Source: Flavobacterium sp.
GTDB taxonomy: Bacteria; Bacteroidota; Bacteroidia; Flavobacteriales; Flavobacteriaceae
DNA length: 6,437 nucleotides
Reading direction: 5' to 3'
Assembly: GCA_023253295.1 (NCBI GenBank)
Contig: JALRGZ010000137.1
Coordinates: 1 to 6,437, forward strand
The notes beneath the pieces are model-generated. The model was not told the origin of the DNA. It made no database searches and saw only the letters and a list, made by a program, of their open reading frames with translations. Position 1 is the stretch's first letter, and each line of letters starts with the position of its first letter. The translations under genes and the position numbers were made by a program. Below, in pieces: positions 5,945 through 6,437 of this stretch.

Positions 5945-6437
5945 TTACAATTGTTTGCTAGCATTGTGATTCTTTTTAAGCGCGGCACGATATTCATACA
6001 GAACTATTTTAAAATCATCAAGCATTTCATTACTTAAATCCGAAGGATGAAAAGTATCATAACCTTCCTTATAATCATTTGGATCTTTACGTCCTCTTAA
6101 ATTTCGTTCTTTATCAATAATATACACATTAGAAGTTCCCACATTAGCATCCAAGTCACTTTTCAACTTTAATTGCTGATAATAGGATTTAATTTCTTCT
6201 GGAGTAGTAAAAACAAAATACCAATGCGATACATCGGTAAAATCATCAAAAGCATCCATAATACTCTTAATATCTTTTTCAGTTCCTAACGGACAAACCA
6301 TCACAAACTGAAGATCTTTAAAACCGTGATATCGTTGGTAGATTTTTTCATTCAGATTAAAAAGATTGCCCCTGTTTTTTAAAATTTCAGTTCCTGAAAA
6401 ACCTAAAATAGTGATTTTATTATTTAGACTTACTTTC
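5945..6437 (-). CDS. SCO/thioredoxin-like protein without copper ligands (5' end cut by right edge)
   Basis: The frame is open from the stop at 5945 to the right edge, giving at least 163 residues, so the true start lies outside. A GTG at 6302-6304 is internal, since the upstream codons continue a sensible protein. By eye it aligns with the SCO protein next to it: KITILGFSGTEI against KVYVLEFFFTTC, HWYFVFT against NWNFLTG, and IIDKERNLRGRKD against LIDKKGNIRCRKD. The positions of SCO Cys91 and Cys95 are Ile and Arg, and the copper-binding His is Gly. The only cysteine in the visible part is in MVCPLG. It therefore appears to be a thioredoxin-fold relative that cannot bind copper in the SCO way. 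Whether it has a membrane anchor or signal peptide cannot be seen. It is first of four tightly spaced genes, so a role in oxidase assembly is inferred. The fold assignment rests on manual comparison only. Confidence 0.7.
   Translation of the reverse strand, partial: KVSLNNKITILGFSGTEILKNRGNLFNLNEKIYQRYHGFKDLQFVMVCPLGTEKDIKSIMDAFDDFTDVSHWYFVFTTPEEIKSYYQQLKLKSDLDANVGTSNVYIIDKERNLRGRKDPNDYKEGYDTFHPSDLSNEMLDDFKIVLYEYRAALKKNHNASKQL

Noticed and set aside
6302..6304. GTG as the start of the SCO-like gene
   Set aside because: The frame stays open upstream to the window edge, with SCO-like strand and helix sequence, so this codon is an internal Val.
1..6437. Mobile elements, CRISPR array, tRNA or other structured RNA genes
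   Set aside because: No transposase or integrase, spaced repeat array, long terminal inverted repeats or tRNA-like cloverleaf was seen; the window is almost fully occupied by core-type genes.

Overview
The window looks like chromosome from a low-GC member of the Bacteroidota, most likely Flavobacterium or a close relative in the Flavobacteriaceae. The A/T-rich composition, start codons without Shine-Dalgarno sequences, a DUF4403 lipoprotein, and the SCO / DUF420 / small CxxC protein gene order all fit that group. No mobile element, phage gene, CRISPR array, tRNA or rRNA is visible.

Left part (1-2847, all minus strand, read right to left): a TolC-family outer-membrane protein is followed 7 bases later by an HlyD/MacA-type periplasmic adaptor. 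After a short spacer with a weak terminator-like hairpin comes the 5' end of tsaB, a tRNA t6A-modification gene that runs off the left edge from a TTG start. TolC and the adaptor supply the outer-membrane and periplasmic parts of a tripartite exporter or efflux system. The inner-membrane pump is not in the window.

Middle (2848-4435): a 181-base divergent intergenic region separates the tolC-like gene from a plus-strand gene for a DUF4403 lipoprotein of unknown function. It holds candidate Bacteroidota -7 promoter elements for both genes and a 10-bp direct repeat. The lipoprotein gene ends 6 bases from the end of a convergent gene. An imperfect hairpin with a T-rich tail spans both stop codons.

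Right part (4442-6437, all minus strand): a tightly packed operon segment for cytochrome c oxidase assembly. In transcription order it has a thioredoxin/SCO-like protein (5' end cut by the window edge) that lacks the copper ligands, a canonical SCO copper chaperone with CxxxC and His, a five-helix DUF420 membrane protein (the CtaM/YozB family of oxidase assembly factors), and an 89-residue membrane-anchored protein with a CxxC motif. Gaps are 11 and 3 bases, then an 8-base overlap, so co-transcription and translational coupling are likely. Heme-copper oxidase subunit genes are expected just beyond the right edge.

The most interesting material is the pairing of a ligand-less SCO-like protein with a true SCO, and the small uncharacterised CxxC protein at the end of the same operon. 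The rest is ordinary core-genome content.
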